Of a stretch of DNA of 64,000 nt, positions 50,287-59,114 are shown one piece after another (position 1 is the first letter of the stretch; every line of letters starts with the position of its first letter). The position numbers and the translations under genes were made by a program. The DNA comes from Polaromonas sp. JS666 (lineage in GTDB: Bacteria > Pseudomonadota > Gammaproteobacteria > Burkholderiales > Burkholderiaceae_C), in NCBI RefSeq assembly GCF_000013865.1, contig NC_007949.1:62001-126000 (forward strand), read 5' to 3'. The notes under the pieces were generated by a model. It was not told the origin of the DNA and searched no databases. It saw only the letters and a list, made by a program, of their open reading frames with translations.

Positions 50287-52047
50287 ATGGACAGGCAGTT
50301 CTATCCAACGCCCAAAGCACTGGGCAGAAAACTATGGGCCAAATTCAAGAACCGTGAATTCCGCCGAGTACTGGAACCCAGTGCCGGCAACGGGGACTTG
50401 GCCAAAGCCGCACCATGGGATGCAGAGCGCTATACGAGCCGCTGCCCCATTGACTGCTGCGAAATCGACATCACCAAACACGGCCGACTGCGCGAGCTGG
50501 GGCTGAACGTGGTGGGTACAGACTTCATGGAGTTCGGAAGTGCTGCGATCTATTCACACGTGATCCTCAACCCACCATTCTTGAACGGTGCAGAGCACGT
50601 CCTCAAAGCATGGGACTTGCTCTGGAATGGAGAGATCGGCGCGATCATCAATGCCGAGAGCTTGCGGAACCCATTCTCTGTCCAGCGAAGACAGCTTCTG
50701 CGCCTGATTCACCAGTATGGTGAGGTCGAGTTTGTGGAAAACGCCTTCATGGTTGAAGATGCCGAGCGTAAAACGCCGGTCGATATAGCGCTGGTTTACC
50801 TCTGCAAAAAAGCAGACACGCAGGCAGAAATATTCGGAACATTGCTCGATGATCTGGCGGCCGACAGGCAAACAGCAGAAAGCTTGGCCGGGGGTTACCA
50901 GAAGGCGCAGGAGGTAATGCTCCCAAACAACTTCATCGAGAACAGCGTGCTGGCTTTCGATGCAGCCGTTATTGCGATGCGGCAAGCTGTAGTGACAATG
51001 GCAAAGGCCAACCATTACGAAGCCTATTTGGGCAGAACGATGGCGGAACTCAACGGGGGCGGGAAGGAAATTCCACCAGATACAAGCGTCAAGTTTGTCC
51101 AGGAAGAAATTGGCATGCGCTATGAAAAGCTCAAGGACAAGGCTTGGACGCTGATTCTGCGATCTTCAAACGTCACGTCAAAGCTGTCATCTGCAGCCCA
51201 AAAGCGCGTTGAAAGCGACTTCAAAGACATTGCAAAACTGGAGTTTACGGTTAAGAATATCTATGGCTTCCTTTGCGGAATCCTGGACAACGCGGGTGCG
51301 ATCCAGTTGGGCATGATGTGCGATGTCTTTGACACCATCAGTCGGTATCACGAAGAAAACACTGTTTTCTATCGGGGTTGGAAATCGAACACCAAGCACC
51401 GAACGTGCGGCATGCGTTTGAAGACCACCCGGTTCATACTGCCCGGGTTCAAGACATCCTCTTTCCGGGGTAGTTTGGAATGGGACTCGGAACGCCTGCT
51501 GGCGGACTTCGACAAGGTCTTCAGCATGATCGATGGCAAATCAGCGCCGGAAGTCAGCCTGGTCAGTGTGTTCAATACGCACTACAACGATCTGGCAAGA
51601 GGCGGGAAACGTGTGAGCAGCAGCTACTTTGACGTTCGCCTGTATCCAGGCGTTGGCACCATCCATTTCTACCCTCGTAGCAAGGAACTGATGGATCGAC
51701 TGAACCGCATGGTTGGCAAGGAACGGGCCTGGCTCCCACCTGATGTGAATCAGGCGGGGCCGGGATTCTGGGCCCAGTACGAAAAGGCGGAAAAATTCGA
51801 TGCCGAACTTCGGCAGGAAGTGCGAAAAAATGGTGGCGCAAGCTACTACCGAGACCACTTCTCAACGCTGTTCTACAGCGGTGCGGATTCCAAGGAAGCG
51901 CTACGGGCGCAGGATGCCATCGATGCGGCAGCAGCTCGTGTTCATGAGCGCCATGGAATCGACATTGATGCGATGATCGAGGTGAAGCCTTCTGACACGC
52001 TGTTGCTTGAAGCAACGAATGTTGGAGAGTTTGAACAAGCTGCGTGA
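50287..52047 (+). CDS. DUF4942-type protein with N-terminal DNA methyltransferase domain
   Basis: The start is the ATG at 50287 (MDRQFYPTPKALGRKLW); an earlier in-frame ATG at 50254 lies in the leader. The first ~190 residues form an SAM-dependent methyltransferase: RRVLEPSAGNGDLAKA as motif I and HVILNPPFLNG as the catalytic NPPF motif, indicating N6-adenine or N4-cytosine methylation. The remaining ~395 residues resemble the DUF4942 region of plasmid and integrative-element proteins. Methylation of plasmid DNA could protect it from restriction on entry. The shared leader suggests co-regulation with the small genes. Confidence 0.8.
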   Translation: MDRQFYPTPKALGRKLWAKFKNREFRRVLEPSAGNGDLAKAAPWDAERYTSRCPIDCCEIDITKHGRLRELGLNVVGTDFMEFGSAAIYSHVILNPPFLNGAEHVLKAWDLLWNGEIGAIINAESLRNPFSVQRRQLLRLIHQYGEVEFVENAFMVEDAERKTPVDIALVYLCKKADTQAEIFGTLLDDLAADRQTAESLAGGYQKAQEVMLPNNFIENSVLAFDAAVIAMRQAVVTMAKANHYEAYLGRTMAELNGGGKEIPPDTSVKFVQEEIGMRYEKLKDKAWTLILRSSNVTSKLSSAAQKRVESDFKDIAKLEFTVKNIYGFLCGILDNAGAIQLGMMCDVFDTISRYHEENTVFYRGWKSNTKHRTCGMRLKTTRFILPGFKTSSFRGSLEWDSERLLADFDKVFSMIDGKSAPEVSLVSVFNTHYNDLARGGKRVSSSYFDVRLYPGVGTIHFYPRSKELMDRLNRMVGKERAWLPPDVNQAGPGFWAQYEKAEKFDAELRQEVRKNGGASYYRDHFSTLFYSGADSKEALRAQDAIDAAAARVHERHGIDIDAMIEVKPSDTLLLEATNVGEFEQAA

Positions 52048-52065
52048 CTCTGGCAATCACTTAAA

Positions 52066-52100
52066 CATTTGGGCCACTCCTTCGGGGGTGGCCTTTTTTG
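52066..52100 (+). terminator. Rho-independent terminator
   Basis: The stem GGCCACTCC-TTC-GGGGGTGGCC is followed by six T. Confidence 0.9.
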
Positions 52101-52108
52101 TTGCCTGT

Positions 52109-52297
52109 ATGGATCTGCAGGCAAAAAAAGGCGATACAAAACCTGACGATCATGAGCAATCGAAGCGATTCGAGAAATCTGCACGTGAGCTTGAGGCTGA
52201 TGAGACTGGCGCAGTGTTCACGCGGGCGCTCGAACGGGTAGCTGCGCCCGGCAAGTGTACGCAGAGCACTAAGCCCGCCCGAAAGGCTACCGAATAG
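52109..52297 (+). CDS. Unknown 62-residue protein
   Basis: The frame MDLQAKKGDTKPDDHEQSKR onwards has a protein-like composition (FEKSARELEADETGAVFTRA). It starts just after the terminator without a clear ribosome site, so it may be the 3' part of an older gene. It overlaps the end of the convergent DUF3800 gene by 11 bp. Confidence 0.4.
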   Translation: MDLQAKKGDTKPDDHEQSKRFEKSARELEADETGAVFTRALERVAAPGKCTQSTKPARKATE

Positions 52298-53237
52298 TTA
52301 TCTTGCTCTTGGCGATCTTCTTCCACAAACGGCGAAGTCCGAGTCGCTCCAACAGCTGCTTCAAGATTCTCAGGTAACGGGCTCGGCGAGCCATCGCTTC
52401 AAACGCAGGGACCACCCTCTCAGGCGGTAGGCCTGTGATCAATTTAGCGACCGAATGCTCGATCGACCTGTCTCTAACTTCTTGTAAACCAGGAACTTTT
52501 GAGAATTTCACTGCCCACGAGGCCACTAACTCGCGCGGCATTTCCATGTATCGATGACGGAACCTAATTGCATTGGCGACATCCATGTGCCGCTTCTCAT
52601 AGTGGGGCTCGGAAACTCTGCGCACATGCCATGCGAGCATGTCTGCTGCCTGCAATGGCAGCACGTCATCGTCGCTTCTAAATATCGGAGGCCCGCCTAG
52701 GGTCGATGCTAGAAGCGGGTCCGAGTGTTTAAGGGGGGTGTACCAAAGTGCCGACAACGGGCCGACATTGCCTTGAATGTCAAAGATCAGGTCTACCGGC
52801 CCCTTCAACCCTTCTGCTTCCAGCGCCTTTGCCACCCCATAGAGGACGCCCACAAAACAAGGAAAGTAGGGATGCCTAAGGTCGTAAGGAACGGCATCCC
52901 TTAACAGTTCTTTGTAGTCCCTGCTGCTAACTGAGCATTCGATTGATATCGGCTTGTACTTTGCAAGGACTGCCGCCAACGCATCGATCTTCCCTTCGCG
53001 CTCTTCCTTGGTAAACCCGCCGAAGTCGGTCATATGCAATGACTTCAGCGCAGGGGCCGCAGCGAGTACAGCCGCCCATTCATCCGAGAATGAAGACCAT
53101 GCTTCGGCAGTTTGTATGTAGCCCGCAAGCACGAGGCGCTTGTCTGACCGCTTGTCGCTTCCAGAGTCGTCTATGTAGGCCTGAAGCACCACCAGATCCT
53201 TTCTGGCGCGCCGTTCAGCTGCATACCCGGAAACCAA
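52287..53237 (-). CDS. DUF3800-family protein
   Basis: The protein has the family marks: LQAYIDDSGSDKRS near the start, LVLAGYIQTAEAW, and DDDVLPLQAADMLAWHVRR near residue 210. The conserved acidic residues give an RNase H-like fold, but biochemical roles are not established. The start is a TTG at 53237 or a GTG about 45 bp inside. DUF3800 genes are common in mobile and defence-rich regions. Confidence 0.8.
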   Translation of the reverse strand: MVSGYAAERRARKDLVVLQAYIDDSGSDKRSDKRLVLAGYIQTAEAWSSFSDEWAAVLAAAPALKSLHMTDFGGFTKEEREGKIDALAAVLAKYKPISIECSVSSRDYKELLRDAVPYDLRHPYFPCFVGVLYGVAKALEAEGLKGPVDLIFDIQGNVGPLSALWYTPLKHSDPLLASTLGGPPIFRSDDDVLPLQAADMLAWHVRRVSEPHYEKRHMDVANAIRFRHRYMEMPRELVASWAVKFSKVPGLQEVRDRSIEHSVAKLITGLPPERVVPAFEAMARRARYLRILKQLLERLGLRRLWKKIAKSKITIR

Positions 53238-53313
53238 TGCATCGATGCCTTTGCGCTACCGTAGGGGCATTCATCTTACGCCACTGCTCCCCGCTTTGGG
53301 ACGGCAAACATCG

Positions 53314-53358
53314 CAAAAAAAAAGCCCTGGTCTGCTTTTTTGGCAGTCCAGGGCTTTT
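53314..53358. terminator. Bidirectional terminator
   Basis: The stem GCCCTGG / CCAGGGC has an A run on its left and T run on its right. It would end the leftward 53371-55084 unit with eight T or more on the minus strand. Confidence 0.85.
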
Positions 53359-53370
53359 CGGTTTCAAGGG

Positions 53371-53673
53371 TCAGTGGCAGCGCAGGCGCTTGAAGCGCTC
53401 GACGACATCAGCCACAGCTGTATCGACGTCGTCGTAAGGGACGGTACCGTCGTCAGCAATCTTTCGTTGTGCATACAGGCCCACGTGGACGTGGACGCCG
53501 CCTTTCTGGCCAGTTGCCCCATCTGGATAGGACACCAGCGCCTGCAGGTAGCGTTCGCCGCCGGCCAGATCCTGGGTCAGGAAGAACCGGCCACGGTTGT
53601 CACTGCCACGGTGCTGCTTGCTTGGTTCAAGCCCATGCTTGCTTGCCAAGGCGTTGATTTCACACTGGTGCAT
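53371..53673 (-). CDS. Unknown 100-residue protein
   Basis: The start at 53673 overlaps the end of the preceding gene by 14 bp, so they are coupled. The product starts MHQCEINALASKHGLEPSKQ and includes RFFLTQDLAGGERYLQALVS and GGVHVHVGLY. No family recognised. It ends just before the bidirectional terminator. Confidence 0.6.
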   Translation of the reverse strand: MHQCEINALASKHGLEPSKQHRGSDNRGRFFLTQDLAGGERYLQALVSYPDGATGQKGGVHVHVGLYAQRKIADDGTVPYDDVDTAVADVVERFKRLRCH

Positions 53674-55084
53674 TGCGTTCTCCTTTGCCTTGGCTCAAGG
53701 GGTCAGATGCGTATTCGCGCCCATCCGCCATGTACAGGGTGACTTGTAAAGAGCCTTCCGTTTTGCTCAAGTCTGCCCGGTGAGGGCCTTCAAAAGCAAC
53801 AGGGTTCAACAGGTCCAGCTCGAAGGCCTCGGCCGACAGTTCAATGCGGTCCCCGTTCTGAATGCCCAACACCATGGGATGATCCATTTTGAGACTCCCG
53901 AACAGCGGGACGTTATATTGGCGCCGACCTTCTGCCTTTGGAGCAGGGTGGGTGAACTGCAGGGTTTCGACCTTGCCTTTCAAAAAGGTCAGCGTGTCGA
54001 AACATATTGCCGTCCCATCCGGCCCGATCGCCATCATGCTCGGGCTTCGAGATTGTCCATAGCGCTGAGCAAGGTCAGCCAACTCCTGATTGAACTGGTC
54101 TGCGTTCTCGCACTTGACGTGCATGACGTCCTGTTCGGCGTAGGTCAGGCATTCAAGTGATGTGGGGTTGACCCACAGACCAAAAAACCAGTCATCTTGC
54201 CAGGTGGAATAGCGTACCCAACCGGCGGCACGCTTCACCAGATCCTGCACAGATGCAGTTGAACCGTTTTCGATAAACCAGCGCTTGACGCTGGCACCAC
54301 TGGCCTTTCGCTCCAGGGGGGCGTTCGGTCTGTGTTCATCCAGCAAGCGGTAGGCTTCTTGCATCCTGCGCACCTGCTCATCGTTCACTGGCATGCCGGG
54401 GCGTGCCCACCAATACAGATCGCCGCCAACCTTGGTTAGGGCCCGGTCAGTTGCAGAAGCGTCCAGTTCGCTGATTCGCATGGTACCCAGACGGGCATCA
54501 AGCGACTCAGCGTAGTAGCCCGCCAGGTTGCGAACGACGCCTTGCGAGTTATTTTCGTACACATCGCAAAACGTGTAGTCATTGCCTTCATGTTTGGTGA
54601 GAACCGCAAGGCACTCATCCGGTCCAATCAGAACGAAACCCGTGTTCTGAGCGAAGCGCAGCCGCTCGCGCAGATCTGCATCACTCAGAGTCGTGGATGG
54701 GTGTACTTCTTCGTAGTAGAGATGCACCTGGTGCAGGGCAAGTACCTTGCCAGCGTGCGTCCTGATGCTTTGTCCCTTCGTCTTGATCGCGCCGGCCTTT
54801 GCATACACAAGGGCGCAGCGCTCAAAGTCGGTCACTCCTGCAAAGTGTTGTTCAGGGCCTGTCAGGCAATCTTCCAAGAACACATCCAGGTATGCGGCGC
54901 CATAGCCGCGGTGTGGGGTGTCCTTCAGCACTGATTCAGCCATTGGCACCAGGACGGTGTCAAAATTGATTTCGGTTGGAACGATCTCGCGCTTGCTCAA
55001 CCGGCTGGCGGCCAGGAAGTTTGCATCCACGTCATGGCCGCAATCGAGAACAGATCCAATGGGGAAAGTAGGTGTGAGTTCCAT
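53660..55084 (-). CDS. Unknown 474-residue protein under leader L14
   Basis: An earlier in-frame ATG exists at 55165, but the codons 55085-55165 lie inside the leader RNA, so the start is the ATG at 55084 (MELTPTFPIGSVLDCGHDVD). The protein is soluble, mixed alpha/beta, with GFVLIGPDECLAVLTKHEG and MMAIGPDGTAICFDTLTFLK. It has no recognised domain. It is the only leftward gene in the leader-controlled set and forms an operon with 53371-53673. Confidence 0.65.
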   Translation of the reverse strand: MELTPTFPIGSVLDCGHDVDANFLAASRLSKREIVPTEINFDTVLVPMAESVLKDTPHRGYGAAYLDVFLEDCLTGPEQHFAGVTDFERCALVYAKAGAIKTKGQSIRTHAGKVLALHQVHLYYEEVHPSTTLSDADLRERLRFAQNTGFVLIGPDECLAVLTKHEGNDYTFCDVYENNSQGVVRNLAGYYAESLDARLGTMRISELDASATDRALTKVGGDLYWWARPGMPVNDEQVRRMQEAYRLLDEHRPNAPLERKASGASVKRWFIENGSTASVQDLVKRAAGWVRYSTWQDDWFFGLWVNPTSLECLTYAEQDVMHVKCENADQFNQELADLAQRYGQSRSPSMMAIGPDGTAICFDTLTFLKGKVETLQFTHPAPKAEGRRQYNVPLFGSLKMDHPMVLGIQNGDRIELSAEAFELDLLNPVAFEGPHRADLSKTEGSLQVTLYMADGREYASDPLSQGKGERNAPV

Positions 55085-55207
55085 AAAGTCTTTCAAAATG
55101 AAAAACGGGAACCCACTATCCCCTACGGAAGTGAATTCCCGTAAGGAGAGGTTGAAGGCTGACATAAAGCCAGCGGTACAGGCTAGGCCAGTAACGCCTA
55201 AATTATA
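55085..55207 (-). promoter_or_regulatory. Structured leader, family member L14 (minus strand)
   Basis: On the minus strand TATAAT (55207-55202) is followed after 33 nt by GCTGGC-TTTAT-GTCAGC (55174-55158). GGGAATTC (55140-55133) pairs with GGGTTCCC (55114-55107) around CC-GTA-GG. GTTTTTC can pair with GAAAGAC at the ribosome site. Confidence 0.75.
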
Positions 55208-55255
55208 GGGCCCGCTTGGGCTTTAAGTCAGCAATAGCATTAGCTTGTAAGCTAA

Positions 55256-56311
55256 TTAATCCTGCAGCGCTCTCTCTGCATGGCTTGCCAGGAAACGACC
55301 ATGGCTGTTCATATAGGCGACACTCAAGTCTTCAAAGACAGCAAACTGGGCTGCATGCAGGACTGATTTCTCACCTTCAATGGTGAAGGCCTCACGCGGC
55401 TGTGGTCGCAGGCCATTTCCTAGGGCTTGCTGCAGCTCCAGGTCTATGAGTTTTTCACCGGCCTTGATTTCTTGAACCGTTTCATCGTCCCACCCCTGGG
55501 ATTCAGCAATTTCCGCGAGTTCGTGCAGATTCTCGGTAGGCTCCAGTTGCAACCATTGAATGGTGCCCTCGAAGTCCAATGCAAGCACTCCAAAGGGCGC
55601 ACCGATCACAACATGCTCAACCCAACCTTGCATTTGAGCCAAATCACCCAACCGCTTTGAAATCAGTGGATCGTTTAAGTGCGATTGCTGGGTGTGGGAA
55701 AGTGTGGGCAGCCAGGTCTGCTGATGCCTCTCGGCAGACTTTAAAAGCAATCCGTGAATGGCCTCAACCACGCGTAGGCGGAGTTCAGGGATGTGCTTTG
55801 GAATGAACTTCTCGATCAAATCGCGGTTGAAGGCATCAACAGCGATTTGTTCATCGGCCTGACCTGTAAGCAAGATCCGAGAACCCTTCCAGCTCTTCAT
55901 TTCATCCAGAAATTGCAGCCCATTTTTGGCCGGCATCGAGTAATCCACAACACAGACCTGTGTTAGCGAAAAACGCTTGGTGCCGTCCTCTCGCCAGTAT
56001 TTGAGGATCTGTGGGATCAGCGGAGCCCCTTCGCGCCAACGATTGACGATCTCCTGCTGGCTCCTGGTGTCGGCTTCCCAGACGGACTGCTCTTGATCCA
56101 AAACTTCTGCACATTTCACGGGGCGCTGGAACAAGCGGACGTGCCAACTATTCGGCATGACCTCGGCGACCATCTGAAGGAAGTCCGGGTCGTCATCAAG
56201 AAAGACGATGCCGCCAGGGCGACAGTAAATTGGAAACTGCATGTAGGGTAGTTGAAGAGTGGTTACGAAGTAGCCCGCCGGGAATTTGTTATTCCTCGAC
56301 AGGTAGCTCAA
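55256..56311 (-). CDS. Response regulator of the CqsS-like pair
   Basis: The receiver domain shows IVFLDDDPDF (acidic pocket), VCVVDYSMPAKNG with the phospho-acceptor Asp at 55945-55943, RILLTGQ and KFIPKHI with the Lys. An insert of about 50 residues lies between the first strand and the Asp, which is unusual. The rest (after ~200 residues) is unknown and is not a typical DNA-binding output. The frame opens at a TTG (56311) overlapping the kinase gene; an ATG at 56242 (MQFPIYCRPGG) is the alternative. Confidence 0.75.
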   Translation of the reverse strand: MSYLSRNNKFPAGYFVTTLQLPYMQFPIYCRPGGIVFLDDDPDFLQMVAEVMPNSWHVRLFQRPVKCAEVLDQEQSVWEADTRSQQEIVNRWREGAPLIPQILKYWREDGTKRFSLTQVCVVDYSMPAKNGLQFLDEMKSWKGSRILLTGQADEQIAVDAFNRDLIEKFIPKHIPELRLRVVEAIHGLLLKSAERHQQTWLPTLSHTQQSHLNDPLISKRLGDLAQMQGWVEHVVIGAPFGVLALDFEGTIQWLQLEPTENLHELAEIAESQGWDDETVQEIKAGEKLIDLELQQALGNGLRPQPREAFTIEGEKSVLHAAQFAVFEDLSVAYMNSHGRFLASHAERALQD

Positions 56312-57617
56312 TCATAAAAGATGCACCGTGGGCAATTTGAGACTTGACGGAAATAGTGCCTCCAGCTCGCTCAACCACCTGCTTGCAGAAGGTCAGACCC
56401 AGGCCATGTCCCGTGCCGGCGTGGGTTGAGAAGAAGGGTTTAAAAATATGCGGCAAAAGCGCTGGATCAATGCCGCCGCCCAAGTCTGTGACCACTAAGT
56501 GACCGCGCTTGCCTTGCCTCATGACTTCGATAGACAGCGCGCCTTCCTGGTACTCGGAGTCAGTGGCCATCAAAGAACGCAGCGCATTTTTGATCAGATT
56601 GTCCAGAACTTGCGAAAACTGGGTGGTAGATGACCGAAAGACAAACTTCTCAGAAACGGTAACTTTTACGCACCGCTTTTCGCGCTCAGATGGGTACGGA
56701 TAAGCCGCGACAGCATTGCTGACCACCGTTGCGGCATCCACCAGCTCTAAATTGGCGGGCAGCTGAAGCAGCCTGGCATTGGCGATTTGCATGTCGATCT
56801 GATGGTTCATGGTCCGAACCAGGGACTGCAAGCGTCCCCCAAGTTTCACCAACTGGGGAGCAGACGGGTGGTCGGGACGACGGTCAACAACCATTTGAAT
56901 GGCATCGCCCAGAAGATTGGCGGCTGAAAGTGGTGTGCGCAGTTCATGGGCCATGATGCCCATCGTGGTCATTGTGCTTTTGATATGAGCGCGCCGTAGA
57001 TTCGCTGAGGACAGACTTAAGGCAAGTCCAATAAACCATGCGAATGCGAAAACCACTGCGTTGATTTTCCCTTGCTGTTCCGGGACGGCCTGGACTTCAG
57101 GGGCAATGATGACAAACAGTGAAGAAGCAAAAAGAATTCCTGTGATCGTGCCTACGCTCGCCAACCGCCAGTCCGTTAGCTGGTAATAAGCTACCACCAT
57201 GACAGCCATGGTTCCCAGCCACATCGTGCTGCCACTATTGCACAGGTACATCCAAGTGAAGAGGACCGGTAAGTTAAGCCAATAGACAGCGCTGAAGACT
57301 TTGTTGGGTAGTTGACTGTTGGGCTCATGACGAACCCAGTAGGTCACCAAAATCAGACTCAGCCCGAGCAAGCTGGCCAGCACGCGAAGTGCCAGATTTT
57401 CATAGGGTTGCGGCAACCAGACCGACCAGATCCAGGAAAACAGGGCGTGGCCCACTAAGAAACAGAGGCCAGCAGCTTTCATGCGCATTGGCGAGAGATG
57501 CAAAATAGGCTCAATGGGCGCGACTATCAGCTCCTCGCGCAGCACTTGCATCGTTTTCCTGGCCGTAAGCAAAGCATTTTGCTTGCCTCTCCTCAACCTT
57601 TTGAATACTTCGAGCAT
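56289..57617 (-). CDS. CqsS-like membrane sensor histidine kinase
   Basis: After ~45 cytoplasmic residues come six membrane helices (about 48-200). They include WSVWLPQPYENLALRVLASL, very like the WFPQPYENLGLR region I remember from the Vibrio autoinducer sensor CqsS. The kinase core follows with IMAHELRTPLSA (His224), LIKNALRSL (N box), VVTDLGGGID and GTGHGLGLTFCK. CqsS/LqsS-type kinases sense alpha-hydroxyketone signals. No cqsA-like synthase lies in the window. The next gene overlaps its 3' end by 23 bp and encodes a response regulator. Confidence 0.75.
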   Translation of the reverse strand: MLEVFKRLRRGKQNALLTARKTMQVLREELIVAPIEPILHLSPMRMKAAGLCFLVGHALFSWIWSVWLPQPYENLALRVLASLLGLSLILVTYWVRHEPNSQLPNKVFSAVYWLNLPVLFTWMYLCNSGSTMWLGTMAVMVVAYYQLTDWRLASVGTITGILFASSLFVIIAPEVQAVPEQQGKINAVVFAFAWFIGLALSLSSANLRRAHIKSTMTTMGIMAHELRTPLSAANLLGDAIQMVVDRRPDHPSAPQLVKLGGRLQSLVRTMNHQIDMQIANARLLQLPANLELVDAATVVSNAVAAYPYPSEREKRCVKVTVSEKFVFRSSTTQFSQVLDNLIKNALRSLMATDSEYQEGALSIEVMRQGKRGHLVVTDLGGGIDPALLPHIFKPFFSTHAGTGHGLGLTFCKQVVERAGGTISVKSQIAHGASFMIELPVEE

Positions 57618-57752
57618 TTACCGATACCGACCGATGGTGAGTTGGACAAATGGCAGCATTGTCCCTGTTCTTATTAGCAGTAGGGGATAGCTGAATCTTT
57701 TGGGCTTGACCATTGCTGTAGCATGAAGCCCTCTTTATCGTTGGACAGAACA

Positions 57753-58196
57753 ATGAACCTAGCCGCTGCATTCAAGAGTGAAATAGCGAGAGTCGCTCGC
57801 AAAGAGTCCCGGGGGGAAACCCAATCCCTAAAAAAAGCCTCTTCGCAGTACCGAACCGATATCGCTGCTCTTAAAAGGAGAGTGGTCGAGTTAGAACGGC
57901 TTGTTGCCAGGCTGAGTAAACACCAGGTGAAAGCGATTCCCCCGCGTGAGCTTGCTGAAAAACCTACGTCAGCGCTTCGTTTTAGCGCGACAGGCCTGGC
58001 TGCACAGCGCAAACGATTAGGTCTTTCTGAAAAAGAGGTTGCATCGATCCTGGGAGTTTCAGATCAGTCGATAAGGAAATGGGAAAGCGGACAGTCGCAT
58101 CCGCGTGCCTCACAACTGCCAGGAATCGCAAGCCTGCGAAGAATGGGCAAAAGGGAAGCTGCAGCCACACTGGCTGAGATATCGAACAGCGCTTGA
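57753..58196 (+). CDS. Helix-turn-helix protein with coiled-coil N-terminus
   Basis: The start is an ATG at 57753 (MNLAAAFKSEIARVARKE) or 57723. Residues ~30-60 form a coiled coil (DIAALKRRVVELERLVARL). The C-terminal part has an XRE-type HTH (LAAQRKRLGLSEKEVASILG, VSDQSIRKWESGQ). It is divergent from the kinase gene, so it may regulate it. The 325 bp between its stop and brxA hold no gene. Confidence 0.75.
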   Translation: MNLAAAFKSEIARVARKESRGETQSLKKASSQYRTDIAALKRRVVELERLVARLSKHQVKAIPPRELAEKPTSALRFSATGLAAQRKRLGLSEKEVASILGVSDQSIRKWESGQSHPRASQLPGIASLRRMGKREAAATLAEISNSA

Positions 58197-58526
58197 CGCT
58201 GTTACGGATTCACAGCGTATCTTTGCACCTGCGAACTGAAATGGAACATAACTGGCCGGATCTTGCGAACTGTCCGTTGAGTTCCTTTGCCTATATGTTG
58301 GCACCGACCCGAGTGTGACCAGGGAAGCCGAGGATTGACTGACCATGCGTCAGTGGCCGGCGGTCCACGATTGCCTTGAACTATTTGGCTATCTGGGTGG
58401 CCAACGATTTGTCGGCTCCCTGGTCACTTCCGAATCGGCAGTGACAGAGCCAGTGGGAGGTAGCCGCAATGCTGATCCCGGGCTGCTGGTAAGCTTGGCG
58501 GCGAAAAACCCTTCATAGGTATTCCT

Positions 58527-59114
58527 CTGTACAACGCAGAAATTTCCGCTGGTTCACTGCTTCCGCTTGAGAGCAAGCGCATCGCATTGCTGCTTTTGGC
58601 ATCGCCCGATGAGGCGGCATGGCGGCACGCCATCGAAGTTGACAATATCCTGCAGAAAAACACCCCCGCCTCCGCCCGCCGGCAGGCAACGCTGATCCGC
58701 AAAAGGCTCACCACGCTCGATCCCCAAGCGTGGACCATGCTCGCCGAGCGAGAGCACGAGGTGGTCATCCAGCTGCTGCTGGCTGCAACGGTCAAGCACA
58801 GCCGGCTGCTCGGTGATTTCATCCGCAACGTGTATACCAACCGGCAACGCCGCCTTGAACCCACGTTGGCTCCCGGCGACTGGCATGAGTTTCTGGTTGA
58901 GTGTGCACACCAGGACCCGCAGGTAGCGGGTTGGTCGGACTCCACCCGGGCCAAACTACTTCAGGTGATTGTTCGCATCCTGGTCGAGGCCAAGTACTTA
59001 GAGAGTGCCCGTTCGATGAAACTGACGCCCAAATCCCTGCACCCCGATGTTAGGCGCTACCTAAGCGTCCGCCATGAAACCTATGTACTCGACTGCCTGG
59101 AGCGCGCCAAATGA
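58527..59114 (+). CDS. brxA: BREX protein BrxA (DUF1819), start codon unclear
   Basis: The sequence YNAEISAGSLLPLESKRIALLL at the start of homology (landmarks YNAEISAGS and ESKRIALLL) and the helical remainder match BrxA, a small DNA-binding protein of BREX. Homology begins at about 58530, but the nearest stop upstream is at 58473 and there is no ATG, GTG or TTG between; only CTG (58527), ATT or ATA could serve. A TTG at 58587 would lose about 20 conserved residues. Its end overlaps brxB as ATGA. Confidence 0.8.
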   Translation: MYNAEISAGSLLPLESKRIALLLLASPDEAAWRHAIEVDNILQKNTPASARRQATLIRKRLTTLDPQAWTMLAEREHEVVIQLLLAATVKHSRLLGDFIRNVYTNRQRRLEPTLAPGDWHEFLVECAHQDPQVAGWSDSTRAKLLQVIVRILVEAKYLESARSMKLTPKSLHPDVRRYLSVRHETYVLDCLERAK

